64,000 bases of DNA, from the NCBI GenBank assembly GCA_016719815.1, contig JADJYK010000010.1, positions 62,001-126,000 on the forward strand, in the 5' to 3' direction. The notes beneath the pieces are model-generated. The model saw only the letters and a list, made by a program, of their open reading frames with translations. It was not told where the DNA came from and made no database searches. A program made the translations under genes and the position numbers. Numbering within the stretch: position 1 is the stretch's first letter; each line of letters begins with the position of its first letter. The stretch comes from Chitinophagaceae bacterium (GTDB lineage Bacteria > Bacteroidota > Bacteroidia > Chitinophagales > Chitinophagaceae). Shown here in pieces: positions 8,562 to 16,540 of the stretch.

Positions 8562-9104
8562 ATGAGTAAGAAAAAATTAGCAACGGTATGGCTCGGCGGA
8601 TGTTCCGGTTGTCATATGTCTTTGCTGGATATTGACGAAAGAATACTGGATGTTGCCAAACTGGCCGACATAGTGAAAAGTCCTGTTGTGGACGGTAAAG
8701 AATTTCCAGAAGTGGATATTGCATTGGTGGAAGGCTCCGTTACCAGTGATGAGCACCATCGGGAAATATTGCATATCCGCAAGCATTGCAAAACACTGAT
8801 TGCATTTGGCGACTGTGCCGTAATGACCAATGTAACCGGCATGCGCAATTACTTTGATTTGAAAGATGTTTTTGAAACATCTTATGTTCATGCCATCAGC
8901 AACGACCACATCGGCCTGGTACCCGATCACCCATCTCTTTTAAAATTGAACGACAAAGTAGTTCCGCTGCAGGAAGTGGTGAAAGTTGATTTTGTAATTC
9001 CCGGCTGCCCGCCCGATGCGGACACCATCTTCTATGTACTGTTTGAATTTTTGAATGACAGAATACCTAATTTAAGTGAGGCTAAAAAACTGAAATATGG
9101 ATAA
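8562..9104 (+). CDS. hoxY: [NiFe]-hydrogenase small subunit HoxY, locus 2
   Basis: A 180-residue small subunit that carries the proximal [4Fe-4S] cluster next to the nickel site. The ligands are visible in WLGGCSGCHMSLLD, AFGDCAVMTN and IPGCPPDADT. It has no twin-arginine signal and is short, as expected for a cytoplasmic group 3 enzyme. The C-terminus overlaps the start of hoxH by eight bases, so the two hydrogenase subunits are probably made in a 1:1 ratio. It is clearly divergent from the HoxY half of locus 1: different residues follow the CxxC motif, and it lacks the NSATSEPGAN segment. Confidence 0.93.
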   Translation: MSKKKLATVWLGGCSGCHMSLLDIDERILDVAKLADIVKSPVVDGKEFPEVDIALVEGSVTSDEHHREILHIRKHCKTLIAFGDCAVMTNVTGMRNYFDLKDVFETSYVHAISNDHIGLVPDHPSLLKLNDKVVPLQEVVKVDFVIPGCPPDADTIFYVLFEFLNDRIPNLSEAKKLKYG

Positions 9105-10527
9105 GCGTAAAATATTTATCTCTCCGGTAACCAGGATAGAAGGACATGCCAATATAACACTCGAACTCGACGATAACGGCAACGTAAGCGATGCCCTCTT
9201 TCATGTAAATGAATTCCGGGGATTTGAAAAATTCTGTGAAGGACGTATGTACACCGAGATGCCCACCATCACTCCCCGCATCTGTGGTATATGCCCTACC
9301 AGTCATACACTGGCCAGCGTAAAAGCCTGTGAGATGATACAGGGTATTAAACCCACCTATACGGCTAACCTGTTGCGCAGACTAATGCACATTGGTCAGA
9401 ATCTTTCATCCCATGCTCTTTCTTTTTTCCACCTGTCTTCTCCCGACTTTCTGATGGGATACGACAGCGATCCGGCAAAGAGAAATATTATCGGTATGGC
9501 TGAAAAATACCCTGACATCGCTGTTCGTGGTATCCGTTTAAGAAAATTCGGGCAGGAACTTAGTGAACGCATCACCGGAAAGAAAATACATATCATGGGT
9601 ATTGTTCCTGGCGGTATGGCTTATCCTCTCACAGAAGAAAACAGGAAGGCTTTATTGAAATGGATTCCCGAAGCACTGGAAACAGTACGCCTGGGTATTA
9701 ATATCATCAAGAAGTTTCATGAAGATAATCCTGAAATGGTACGCACTTTCGCTACATCACCAACATTGTATCTTGGTACAGTAGGGCATGGCGGCGAACA
9801 TGAGCTGTACGATGGTAAGCTTCGTTTCATGGATGGAGATGGTATCATTCTGCAAGACCAACTTGACCCGGCAAGATACCTCGAGTTTATAGCAGAACGT
9901 TCTGTTAACTGGTCGTACCTGAAATATCCCTACTTCAAACCTTATGGTTTCGACAGAGGCTTTTACAGGGTGGGGCCGCTGGCTCGCCTCAATGTATGCA
10001 GCCGCATGAAAACACCACAAGCACAGGAAGAGTTTGAAAAATTCAAACACATGAGCGGCGGCAAACCGGTACATGGCACTTTCTACTACCACTACACAAG
10101 ACTTATTGAAGCATTGAGCGATGTGGAAGACGCAGAACGTATATTGAAGGATCCGGAAGTGACTTCACTTAATATTCAGCACCATGGCCGCTGGAACTAT
10201 ACCGAAGGCATTGGCAGCTCAGAAGCACCAAGAGGTACCCTGTTCCATCATTATAAAACTGACGAAACCGGTAAACTGCTTAAGGTAAACCTGCTCATTG
10301 CAACAGGCCAGAACAATCCTTCTATGAACCGCTCAGTTTTGGAAGTAGCCCGCCAGTATGTGAAGGGCGATGATATAAAAGAAGGTATGCTCAACCGGGT
10401 TGAATCTACAATCCGTTGTTATGACCCCTGTCTCTCTTGTTCAACACATGCCCTGGGGCAAATGCCAATGGTGATTGAAGTAAAAGACAAAAATGGAAAC
10501 CTGGTAAAAAGAGTGGAAAGGAATTAA
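9097..10527 (+). CDS. hoxH: [NiFe]-hydrogenase large subunit HoxH, locus 2
   Basis: A 476-residue nickel-binding subunit, intact. The proximal motif is RICGICPTSH (Cys63, Cys66, His70) and the C-terminal motif DPCLSCSTH (Cys445, Cys448, His451), followed by a 25-residue tail (ALGQMPMVIEV onwards) that the endopeptidase would cut off. RIEGHAN and the GSSEAPRGTLFHHY segment are also typical. It is the last gene of hoxEFUYH. Its final four bases overlap the end of the convergent hoxW at 10524. A strong intrinsic terminator follows 30 bases downstream. It would catalyse reversible H2 oxidation coupled to NAD through HoxEFU. Confidence 0.95.
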   Translation: MDKRKIFISPVTRIEGHANITLELDDNGNVSDALFHVNEFRGFEKFCEGRMYTEMPTITPRICGICPTSHTLASVKACEMIQGIKPTYTANLLRRLMHIGQNLSSHALSFFHLSSPDFLMGYDSDPAKRNIIGMAEKYPDIAVRGIRLRKFGQELSERITGKKIHIMGIVPGGMAYPLTEENRKALLKWIPEALETVRLGINIIKKFHEDNPEMVRTFATSPTLYLGTVGHGGEHELYDGKLRFMDGDGIILQDQLDPARYLEFIAERSVNWSYLKYPYFKPYGFDRGFYRVGPLARLNVCSRMKTPQAQEEFEKFKHMSGGKPVHGTFYYHYTRLIEALSDVEDAERILKDPEVTSLNIQHHGRWNYTEGIGSSEAPRGTLFHHYKTDETGKLLKVNLLIATGQNNPSMNRSVLEVARQYVKGDDIKEGMLNRVESTIRCYDPCLSCSTHALGQMPMVIEVKDKNGNLVKRVERN

Positions 10528-10976
10528 ACCAACTGCTTAGCAATCCAATCCAAGATAATGCTGACGGCCTCGTCAGCATTTTTTTTTGCTGCGGCAGAAA
10601 ATGTTTCGCCCATTTCAAAATCATAGCCCCGCACTGAGCATATCATTACGTTTAGTTCTCTCTGATATAATTGACGGGCCAGTGATACCAGTAAAGATGC
10701 ATTAATATGATGTGATGAGGCTACAGGGCTTACCTGTTTCTCCTGTAGGGGATAAAATTCAACTGCATCTCCTTCAATAGCAGCATCAGCAATAACAACC
10801 GTATCAAATTGTAAAAACTCTTCCGTCAACTCAGTATGCAACTGGTGATAAATAGCAGTAGTAATACCTTGCATTTTTTTTTGTTCCACACACCTGCATA
10901 TATACGGCCCAACCCCGTCATCATTGCGAATGGGATTGCCGACACCGGCCACAAGTATGCGGGAAGGGTAATTCAT
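10524..10976 (-). CDS. hoxW: Hydrogenase maturation endopeptidase (HoxW type), locus 2
   Basis: A 150-residue protease with the N-terminal motif VAGVGNPIRNDDGVGPYI, the acidic residue in VIADAAIEGD and a His-rich SSHHINASLL segment. It presumably matures the HoxH at 9097-10527. It is convergent with that gene and shares four bases with it, so it must have its own minus-strand promoter near 10980-11120. It is only distantly similar to the other HoxW at 360-827, as expected if each protease is specific for its own large subunit. The 3' end of this gene contains the plus-strand transcription terminator of the hoxEFUYH operon. Confidence 0.9.
   Translation of the reverse strand: MNYPSRILVAGVGNPIRNDDGVGPYICRCVEQKKMQGITTAIYHQLHTELTEEFLQFDTVVIADAAIEGDAVEFYPLQEKQVSPVASSHHINASLLVSLARQLYQRELNVMICSVRGYDFEMGETFSAAAKKNADEAVSIILDWIAKQLV
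10557..10587 (+). terminator. Intrinsic terminator of hoxEFUYH
   Basis: A perfect 10-base stem (AATGCTGACG pairing with CGTCAGCATT) around the loop GCCT, followed directly by a run of nine T. It lies 30 bases after the hoxH stop and inside the coding sequence of the convergent hoxW. Confidence 0.88.
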
Positions 10977-11126
10977 TATCGCTAAGCTACAGTATTTATA
11001 GAATACAAGTTACAGCAGTGGTGCCGGCCCCGTTCATTCGTCCGTTACAAATAGTTAAACAAAATAATAATGAACGTACAGAAGATTTGATTTCTTATTT
11101 TACCTTTCGCAAACAAACAACTTCGT

Positions 11127-11771
11127 ATGTATAAAAAAATATCCACTGCCACAAAAAATGATCGTCTGCCGATTTCCGGCAATGCTTTTCTTATCAGTTT
11201 GGTTATTTCTTTCGTGGCTCTGTGGTTTTATATGTACATCAACTGTATTGATGTTACCGACTGGTTTATTGAAAACATGCTGGTGTTTATTTTCTCGGCC
11301 TGGTGCATATTCAGTTACAAAAGGTTTGCCTTTAGCGATACAAGTTATTTTTTCTTTTACCTTTTTCTGCTGCTGCACATATTCGGGGCTATGTATGCCT
11401 ATACACAAAACCCTGTCGGTGAATATTTTCAGGAAAAATATAACCTCTGGAGAAATCCATATGATCGGGTGGTACATTTCGGCTTTGGGTTTTTACTGGC
11501 TTACCCCTTGCACGACTACCTTCTAAACAGGCTGAAAATTAAGAGTCATTGGCAATATGTTTTACCTGTTGAAATTACACTCAGCCTGGCCTGCACTTTT
11601 GAATTAATTGAATGGACTGTGGCTGAACTGACTACTAAAGAAACCGGTGAAACCTACGTTGCCACACAAGGCGATGTATGGGATGCTCATAAAGACATTG
11701 CCCTTGCTGTGGCAGGAGCCGCAATTACAATGCTGACTCTTTATATTTACAGAAATCAAAAGAAAAAATAA
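11127..11771 (+). CDS. DUF2238 (YjdF-like) inner-membrane protein
   Basis: A 214-residue integral membrane protein with about six hydrophobic segments. The diagnostic motifs are RVVHFGFGFLLAYP near residue 115 and the C-terminal QGDVWDAHKDIALA near residue 180, both characteristic of the DUF2238/YjdF family, whose function is unknown. Conserved acidic and histidine residues in these motifs face the membrane in the family model. It stands alone on the plus strand between hoxW and a convergent rhaM-like gene. No operon partner suggests a role. Confidence 0.82.
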   Translation: MYKKISTATKNDRLPISGNAFLISLVISFVALWFYMYINCIDVTDWFIENMLVFIFSAWCIFSYKRFAFSDTSYFFFYLFLLLHIFGAMYAYTQNPVGEYFQEKYNLWRNPYDRVVHFGFGFLLAYPLHDYLLNRLKIKSHWQYVLPVEITLSLACTFELIEWTVAELTTKETGETYVATQGDVWDAHKDIALAVAGAAITMLTLYIYRNQKKK

Positions 11772-11791
11772 TTAGACCGGCACCGTTGCCC

Positions 11792-12120
11792 TTATAATCT
11801 GAAAACATTCTTCATCATTACCCATTTTTCACCTGGCTTTGCAAATGGCAGTTGTTGCTGAAATTGCAGCATCAGCTCTTCCCACTCCTGCACTTTCACG
11901 TTAGCAGCGTCTGTTACATTCTTATGTTCAAATGAAAAATCATCGGATGTTTCCATAATCATAAACAGCCTGTTGCCCGCTCGGTAAATCTCCATACCGG
12001 TTATACCGGACCCCTGATACTGTTCAGCACTTCGGGCCACACATTTTTATGATAATCTTCATAAGCACTGATCAGTGCTTCGTCATTTTTTAGATCGAGA
12101 GCAAGGCAATGGCGGGGCAT
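11792..12120 (-). CDS. rhaM: L-rhamnose mutarotase-like protein (frameshifted)
   Basis: When repaired this encodes about 109 residues: MPRHCLALDLKNDEALISAY, then EDYHKNVWPEVLNSI, then GSGITGMEIYRAGNRL, MIMETSDDFSF and a C-terminal EKWVMMKNVFRL. The YxxYHxxVWPEVL segment with its Tyr and His is the hallmark of the RhaM/YiiL mutarotase family, which interconverts anomers of rhamnose and related sugars. One base appears to be missing near 12022, so the frame from the ATG at 12120 stops early. An 18-base perfect palindrome (AAGCACTGATCAGTGCTT) lies in the 5' coding part. No rhamnose catabolic genes are nearby. It may be a sequence error or a pseudogene. Confidence 0.75.
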
Positions 12121-12179
12121 AATATTTTGCTTATTAACTGGACAATATTACACAAGAAAATGCAGCAGCTTATTGTTTT

Positions 12180-12764
12180 TTATCCATAATAGGGCCTGAT
12201 CATCCAATACACTGCCACACCCGTAACTGCCACATAGAACCATACCGGCCAGGTAATGCGTACCAGTTTTTTGTGCTTTTCATATTCGCCTGTTAAAGCC
12301 CGGTAGGCTGAGAATAAAATGAATGGAAGAATAATACCTGCCAACGGAATATGAGTACCTAATATGATGTAATAAACAATCCGGCTGCTGCCCACTGTAG
12401 TTTTCTCGATTTCTGTAACAATGCCATTCATGTCGGCATCACCAAATTTTGTTTCGCCGGCCAGCAGGTGATGAGCAATATAACTTATCAAGAAGAGGAC
12501 AGACAAAAACATAGCCGCCAGCATCAGGTTTTTATGCAGCACTTGCTTTTTGTTTTTTATCGCAACCAAAGCCGTCACCAGCAATACAGCCACACAACTG
12601 TTGATAATTGCATTCAGTTTTGCAAACAAATGCACATCAAAACCAGTTTGTACATTCAGCTTTACACGGCCCAGTACTACAACTGCCGCAAATACAATTA
12701 TTGAAAACCCAAAAATGAGCGTCTTGGCTTTTTTATCATTCTTCTTCCAGGTGGATGAAAACAT
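12180..12764 (-). CDS. DUF420 membrane protein, oxidase assembly (CtaM-like)
   Basis: A 194-residue protein with five predicted membrane segments, including LMLAAMFLSVLFLISYIAHH and IILGTHIPLAGIILP. Conserved histidines in SYIAHHLL and GTHIPLA are typical of the DUF420 family, some members of which (CtaM) help assemble heme-copper oxidases. It begins two bases after the repaired stop of the SCO gene and is the last clear gene of the oxidase operon, which supports an assembly role. The family assignment is strong; the CtaM-like function is inferred from context. Confidence 0.82.
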   Translation of the reverse strand: MFSSTWKKNDKKAKTLIFGFSIIVFAAVVVLGRVKLNVQTGFDVHLFAKLNAIINSCVAVLLVTALVAIKNKKQVLHKNLMLAAMFLSVLFLISYIAHHLLAGETKFGDADMNGIVTEIEKTTVGSSRIVYYIILGTHIPLAGIILPFILFSAYRALTGEYEKHKKLVRITWPVWFYVAVTGVAVYWMIRPYYG

Positions 12765-12766
12765 AT

Positions 12767-13566
12767 TCAGGGCTTATTTTTCTTTAATAAAAACAGAAGC
12801 AGCCCTACACCAAGTATTGCCAGCAAAAAAGCAACTGCCATTATCTGCAATTTACCGGCAAAAAAACTTTTTGATTTAGGATCCTTTTCCATTGTAAGCA
12901 TCACAATATCTTCTGAGAGTTTGGCCAGGGCCAACGAATCCAGTCCGCTGTAGTAACCCGAACATGCCGGCTACTGTCTATCAGCACAAACTTATCACTG
13001 TGTATAAAATTTGTATCAATCCCTTCTCCGTCCTGTAATCCCAGTTTCATTTCATTCAGCGCCATTTCGTAAATCACTTTCTTATCGCCTGTAAGTAACC
13101 ACCATTTTTCCGGGTTAATCTGAAAACGGTCCGCCCAGTATTTTAATCTCGCCGTTGTATCTCTCTCCGGGTCTATACTGAACGACAGAAAATGTACCAG
13201 CTTATTCGTTTTGTCGCCTACTCTTTTTCCATTATGAATAGATTCCTGTAACCGCTTCATGTTTCGGGTCATCGGCGGGCAAATGGTAGGACAATGTGTA
13301 AAGAAAAAATCAGCAATTACTATCTTCCCCTTCAGGCTGTCCCAGTTAACGGTTATGCCATCCTGGTTTGTCAATGAAAAATCAGCCAGCGGGTGCCAGG
13401 TTGTATCTGTAGTTCTTTTTCCTTTCTTAACAACAGATATTACCGAATCGGGCAGATAATGCCTCGGCATATGTATGTCATTCTCACTTTTTTCCTTAAC
13501 TATAAAGTATGCAACCAGTGGCAGCAGCAGTGCCAGCAGTATTGCATAAAGGGCTTTTTTGTTCAC
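12767..13566 (-). CDS. SCO1/SenC-type copper chaperone with C-terminal membrane anchor (frameshifted)
   Basis: A thioredoxin-fold protein that delivers copper to the CuA site of cytochrome c oxidase. There is an N-terminal membrane segment (ALYAILLALLLPLVAYFIV), the copper ligands in THCPTICPPM (CxxxC), and the distal His in FIHSDKFVLID. One G appears to be missing from the GGG run near 12957. Repairing it turns a nonsense tail into RGYYSGLDSLALAKLSEDI and continues through a second membrane helix (MAVAFLLAILGVGLLLFLL) to a stop at 12767. The repaired protein has about 266 residues with anchors at both ends. It lies in the oxidase operon, upstream of DUF420. Confidence 0.86.
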
Positions 13567-13660
13567 TTATCAGTTGTTTTGTGCACAAAAGTAAAACCAT
13601 TAAACCGGTTTCTTAATAACAGAAAGCCTGTTTAATGGTTCGCAAAGATTATTTACACCT

Positions 13661-14122
13661 TTATTTTTTCAGTTCTGCCTCACCCGGCTTCACTCCCGGA
13701 ACTATCGTACTATGGTGGCTGGCAGGGGTTGTTCTTTCTTTAAAATCCTTATCGTAGTTGTTGCGCAGGTTTTTATATGAATTACCATCCCATAAGAAAG
13801 CGGCAATAAACCAGATAAAGAGCAGCAACGGCACTACAATGGTCATAATAAAGTTTCTGATTTCATCTCCCAGATGCATGAACACAGAAACAATATAAAA
13901 CGCCTTGGCCAGTGTAAGGATACAAACCAATCCTTTGAACATCAAAATCAGCGTATCGTTAGGATGCTCCCCCTTATGAATATTATAAATTATTAAGCCG
14001 ATTGCCAACTCAATAATTGTGATAACAGACAACAATATGGTTGTCTTTTTAATTTTCTTTTTAAATGTATCATCGTCCTGGTGCTGGTAAAATGATACTT
14101 CTTCAAATGCCGGATGTTGCAT
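13661..14122 (-). CDS. Cytochrome c oxidase subunit IV family protein
   Basis: A 153-residue protein with three membrane helices (TTILLSVITIIELAIGLII, LMFKGLVCILTLAKAFYIV, IVVPLLLFIWFIAAFLW). The AKAFYIVSVFMHLGDE segment is characteristic of the small CyoD/Cox4-like subunit of heme-copper oxidases. It follows the subunit III gene in the same operon. The N-terminus is hydrophilic with several acidic residues, and the C-terminal 40 residues are polar. This subunit is thought to stabilise the core; it binds no cofactor. Confidence 0.84.
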   Translation of the reverse strand: MQHPAFEEVSFYQHQDDDTFKKKIKKTTILLSVITIIELAIGLIIYNIHKGEHPNDTLILMFKGLVCILTLAKAFYIVSVFMHLGDEIRNFIMTIVVPLLLFIWFIAAFLWDGNSYKNLRNNYDKDFKERTTPASHHSTIVPGVKPGEAELKK

Positions 14123-14190
14123 AAATTTCTAAAATTTTAAATCGCAAATTTCATTACTATTTGGTTTTGGGAATTTGTTATAGGGATTTA

Positions 14191-14937
14191 CTATATCAAA
14201 TAGAAGCACAGGAATACAAACACCCAAACCAGGTCCACAAAATGCCAGTACAATCCGGCCTTTTCAATCATCAGGTAGTGGCCTCTTCTTTCAAATGCCC
14301 CTTTCTGTGTCATTAACAACATAACAATATTGATGATAACACCAGAGAATACGTGGAAGCCGTGGAAGCCGGTGATACCATAGAAGTATCCGCCAAATGC
14401 CACAGGGCCGGGTGTCCGGACATGTTCTCCATTAAAAGTGATGCCTTCGGCTATCGGGCCCCAGGGGTTGTGGCGCATGTTTTGTCCCCACATTTCAATT
14501 TTACCATTTACCAATACTGCATGCTCGCCGGTAATCAGGTGATGCCATTCCCATGCCTGGCAACTTAAGAAGGCTACTCCTCCAACAATCGTCCAGAATA
14601 ACCACTTCATTACACCTTGCTTATCTCCCTTATGACCTGCGTGTACCGCAAGTACCATCGTTACAGAGCTGATGATGAGGATAAACGTCATCACACTTAC
14701 AAAGGCTAATGGCAGATTCGCATGTCCTGCTCCCGGAAAGGCGTTAAATACCACATTAGGATCTGGCCAGAAGTTTTGGCTGAAGCGGATGGTTCCGTAG
14801 GAAATAAGAAATGCCCCGAAAGTAAAAGCATCACTCATCAGGAAGTACCACATCATCACTTTACCATACTCCAGGTTGAAGGGGCTCTTGCCGCCACTCC
14901 ACCATTTGGTTTGGTGTGTTGTTACTGTTGTCGACAT
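14191..14937 (-). CDS. Cytochrome c oxidase subunit III (second copy in the operon)
   Basis: A 248-residue membrane protein with about six to seven helices. Subunit III signatures include MWYFLMSDAFTFGAFLISYG, SCQAWEWHHLI, ITGFHGFHVFSGV and the C-terminal GLYWHFVDLVWVFVFLC. It follows a shorter subunit III-like gene by 32 bases. Such paired subunit III genes are common in Bacteroidota oxidase operons. Subunit III binds no metal and supports proton uptake and stability of subunit I. Confidence 0.9.
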   Translation of the reverse strand: MSTTVTTHQTKWWSGGKSPFNLEYGKVMMWYFLMSDAFTFGAFLISYGTIRFSQNFWPDPNVVFNAFPGAGHANLPLAFVSVMTFILIISSVTMVLAVHAGHKGDKQGVMKWLFWTIVGGVAFLSCQAWEWHHLITGEHAVLVNGKIEMWGQNMRHNPWGPIAEGITFNGEHVRTPGPVAFGGYFYGITGFHGFHVFSGVIINIVMLLMTQKGAFERRGHYLMIEKAGLYWHFVDLVWVFVFLCFYLI

Positions 14938-14969
14938 GTTGGTTTTCGTATTAATTTCTGTTATTTATT

Positions 14970-15542
14970 TTATTTGCCAATCAGCACAAAGAATACCAGC
15001 AGGTATATCCATAAAGCATCCACAAAATGCCAGTACATTCCTGTTACCTGCAGCGATACAACACTGGTACGTTGTTTCACTGCCAGTGCCTTTAACAACA
15101 AAATTATCAGGGTCACAACTCCGCCCAGCACATGCAGTCCATGTAAGCCGAATATAACATACAGAAACTGTCCGGCACCAGATCCTTTGAAGGTTACCTG
15201 ATGTGCCCACAGTTCTGTGAAACCCATCCACTGCAACACCAGGAAACCAGCACCTAACAATACTGTTATAGTCATCATTATCCGGTACCAGTGCATAACG
15301 CCCTGCTTAAAAGAACGGATAGCTAATTCAAGGGTAAAACTACTCACCAGTATCGCCAGTGTGGAAAGCCAGAATATTTGTGGCACCACAACCGCCTTCC
15401 AGCTGGCTTGGTTACTTTTTACAATATACGCACTGGTAAGCCCTGCAAAAATCATTATGATGCTTGCAACAGCCATCCACATCGTAAACTTATGCGGATG
15501 CATTCTTGATTTGGGTTCAATATTAATTGTGTTCACAGTCAT
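14970..15542 (-). CDS. Heme-copper oxidase subunit III family protein (first copy)
   Basis: A 190-residue protein with five membrane helices, shorter than the neighbouring subunit III and CyoC-like in size. Motifs are MHPHKFTMWMAVASIIMIFA, FGLHGLHVLGG and TGMYWHFVDALWIYLLVFF. The HGLHV and YWHFVD elements match subunit III. It begins 11 bases after the end of the heme O synthase gene and precedes the longer subunit III. Its separate role relative to the second copy cannot be read from the sequence. Confidence 0.88.
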   Translation of the reverse strand: MTVNTINIEPKSRMHPHKFTMWMAVASIIMIFAGLTSAYIVKSNQASWKAVVVPQIFWLSTLAILVSSFTLELAIRSFKQGVMHWYRIMMTITVLLGAGFLVLQWMGFTELWAHQVTFKGSGAGQFLYVIFGLHGLHVLGGVVTLIILLLKALAVKQRTSVVSLQVTGMYWHFVDALWIYLLVFFVLIGK

Positions 15543-15553
15543 TTAATTTCAAT

Positions 15554-16510
15554 TTATGCCGCTTTAGCCAGTAATAACGCAAACAGCACCACCGGTAAAT
15601 ACATATAACTTCCAAACATTACTTTTCTTGCCGAAGCCACATCCATTTTTTTATATAATGTCACACACCTTCCTATCATAAACAGGTTGGCCAATGCAAT
15701 TAATACCAAACTGATTGCTCCTTGCACACCATGATAATCACACATACCAACATAATAAGGAGCGAATGTAACCGGAACCAGTACCAGCGAATAGATAATG
15801 GCCTGCAAGGCTGTAAATTTTGTCGGACCTTCATCGGCCGGCAACAGCTTAAGCCCTACCGAAGAATAATCTTTATGTGCCACCCAGGCAATGGCCCAGA
15901 AGTGCGGAAACTGCCAAAAGAACTGAAACGCAAATAAAACCCAGCCGCCTATGGCAAGATTATTCTCACCGGCTGTCCAGCCAATTAAACAGGGTAATGC
16001 CCCGGGAACAGCACCCACTAACACAGCTATAGAGTTTACTTTCTTCAATGGCGTATAAATAAACGCATACAAGAATAAACTGAACGCCGCAATCCCCGCA
16101 GTAAGCCAGTTAAAATAGTGTCCCAGCATATACACACCTGCCACACCTGTAATAATTGCAAAAGCCCATCCCTCGCTTACGCTGATTTTTCCCGCAGCAA
16201 CAGGACGCTTAGCGGTTCTTTTCATTTGTGCATCTGATTCTTTTTCCACCACCTGGTTAATCGCATTAGCACTGCCGGTAACCAGCAGGCCACCGATAAA
16301 AAGCAATAATATCATTGTCCACTTCCCTGCCACATAGTCTTCTGCTCCTTTAGTCAGCAAAAAACTAATCACACTGCTAAACACCACCATAATGCTCAGT
16401 GATGGCTTTATTAACTGTAAATAATCTTTAGGCCTTCCCATTACTAATGCGGCTATATAGTTAACCCTGCTGCTGTTCAGCTCCTGTTTATATGTATTTT
16501 CTTTTCTCAA
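15554..16510 (-). CDS. ctaB: Protoheme IX farnesyltransferase (heme O synthase)
   Basis: A 318-residue UbiA-family prenyltransferase that adds a farnesyl group to heme B, giving heme O for the oxidase. The first Asp-rich prenyl-diphosphate region is seen as NAINQVVEKESDAQMKRT, followed by KRPVAAGKIS; the second conserved loop contains YTPLKKVNSIAVLVGAVPGALP. About nine membrane helices are present. It sits inside the oxidase operon between subunit I and the subunit III genes. No heme A synthase gene is in the window, so use of heme A cannot be confirmed here. Confidence 0.93.
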   Translation of the reverse strand: MRKENTYKQELNSSRVNYIAALVMGRPKDYLQLIKPSLSIMVVFSSVISFLLTKGAEDYVAGKWTMILLLFIGGLLVTGSANAINQVVEKESDAQMKRTAKRPVAAGKISVSEGWAFAIITGVAGVYMLGHYFNWLTAGIAAFSLFLYAFIYTPLKKVNSIAVLVGAVPGALPCLIGWTAGENNLAIGGWVLFAFQFFWQFPHFWAIAWVAHKDYSSVGLKLLPADEGPTKFTALQAIIYSLVLVPVTFAPYYVGMCDYHGVQGAISLVLIALANLFMIGRCVTLYKKMDVASARKVMFGSYMYLPVVLFALLLAKAA

Positions 16511-16540
16511 CTTTATTGCTTTGGCTTCTGTTAGGAAAGA

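Noticed and set aside
12767..12901. A separate 44-residue membrane peptide gene starting at TGATG behind SCO
   Set aside because: Adding one G at 12957-12959 continues the SCO protein through this segment in conserved sequence, so it is better read as the SCO C-terminal anchor.
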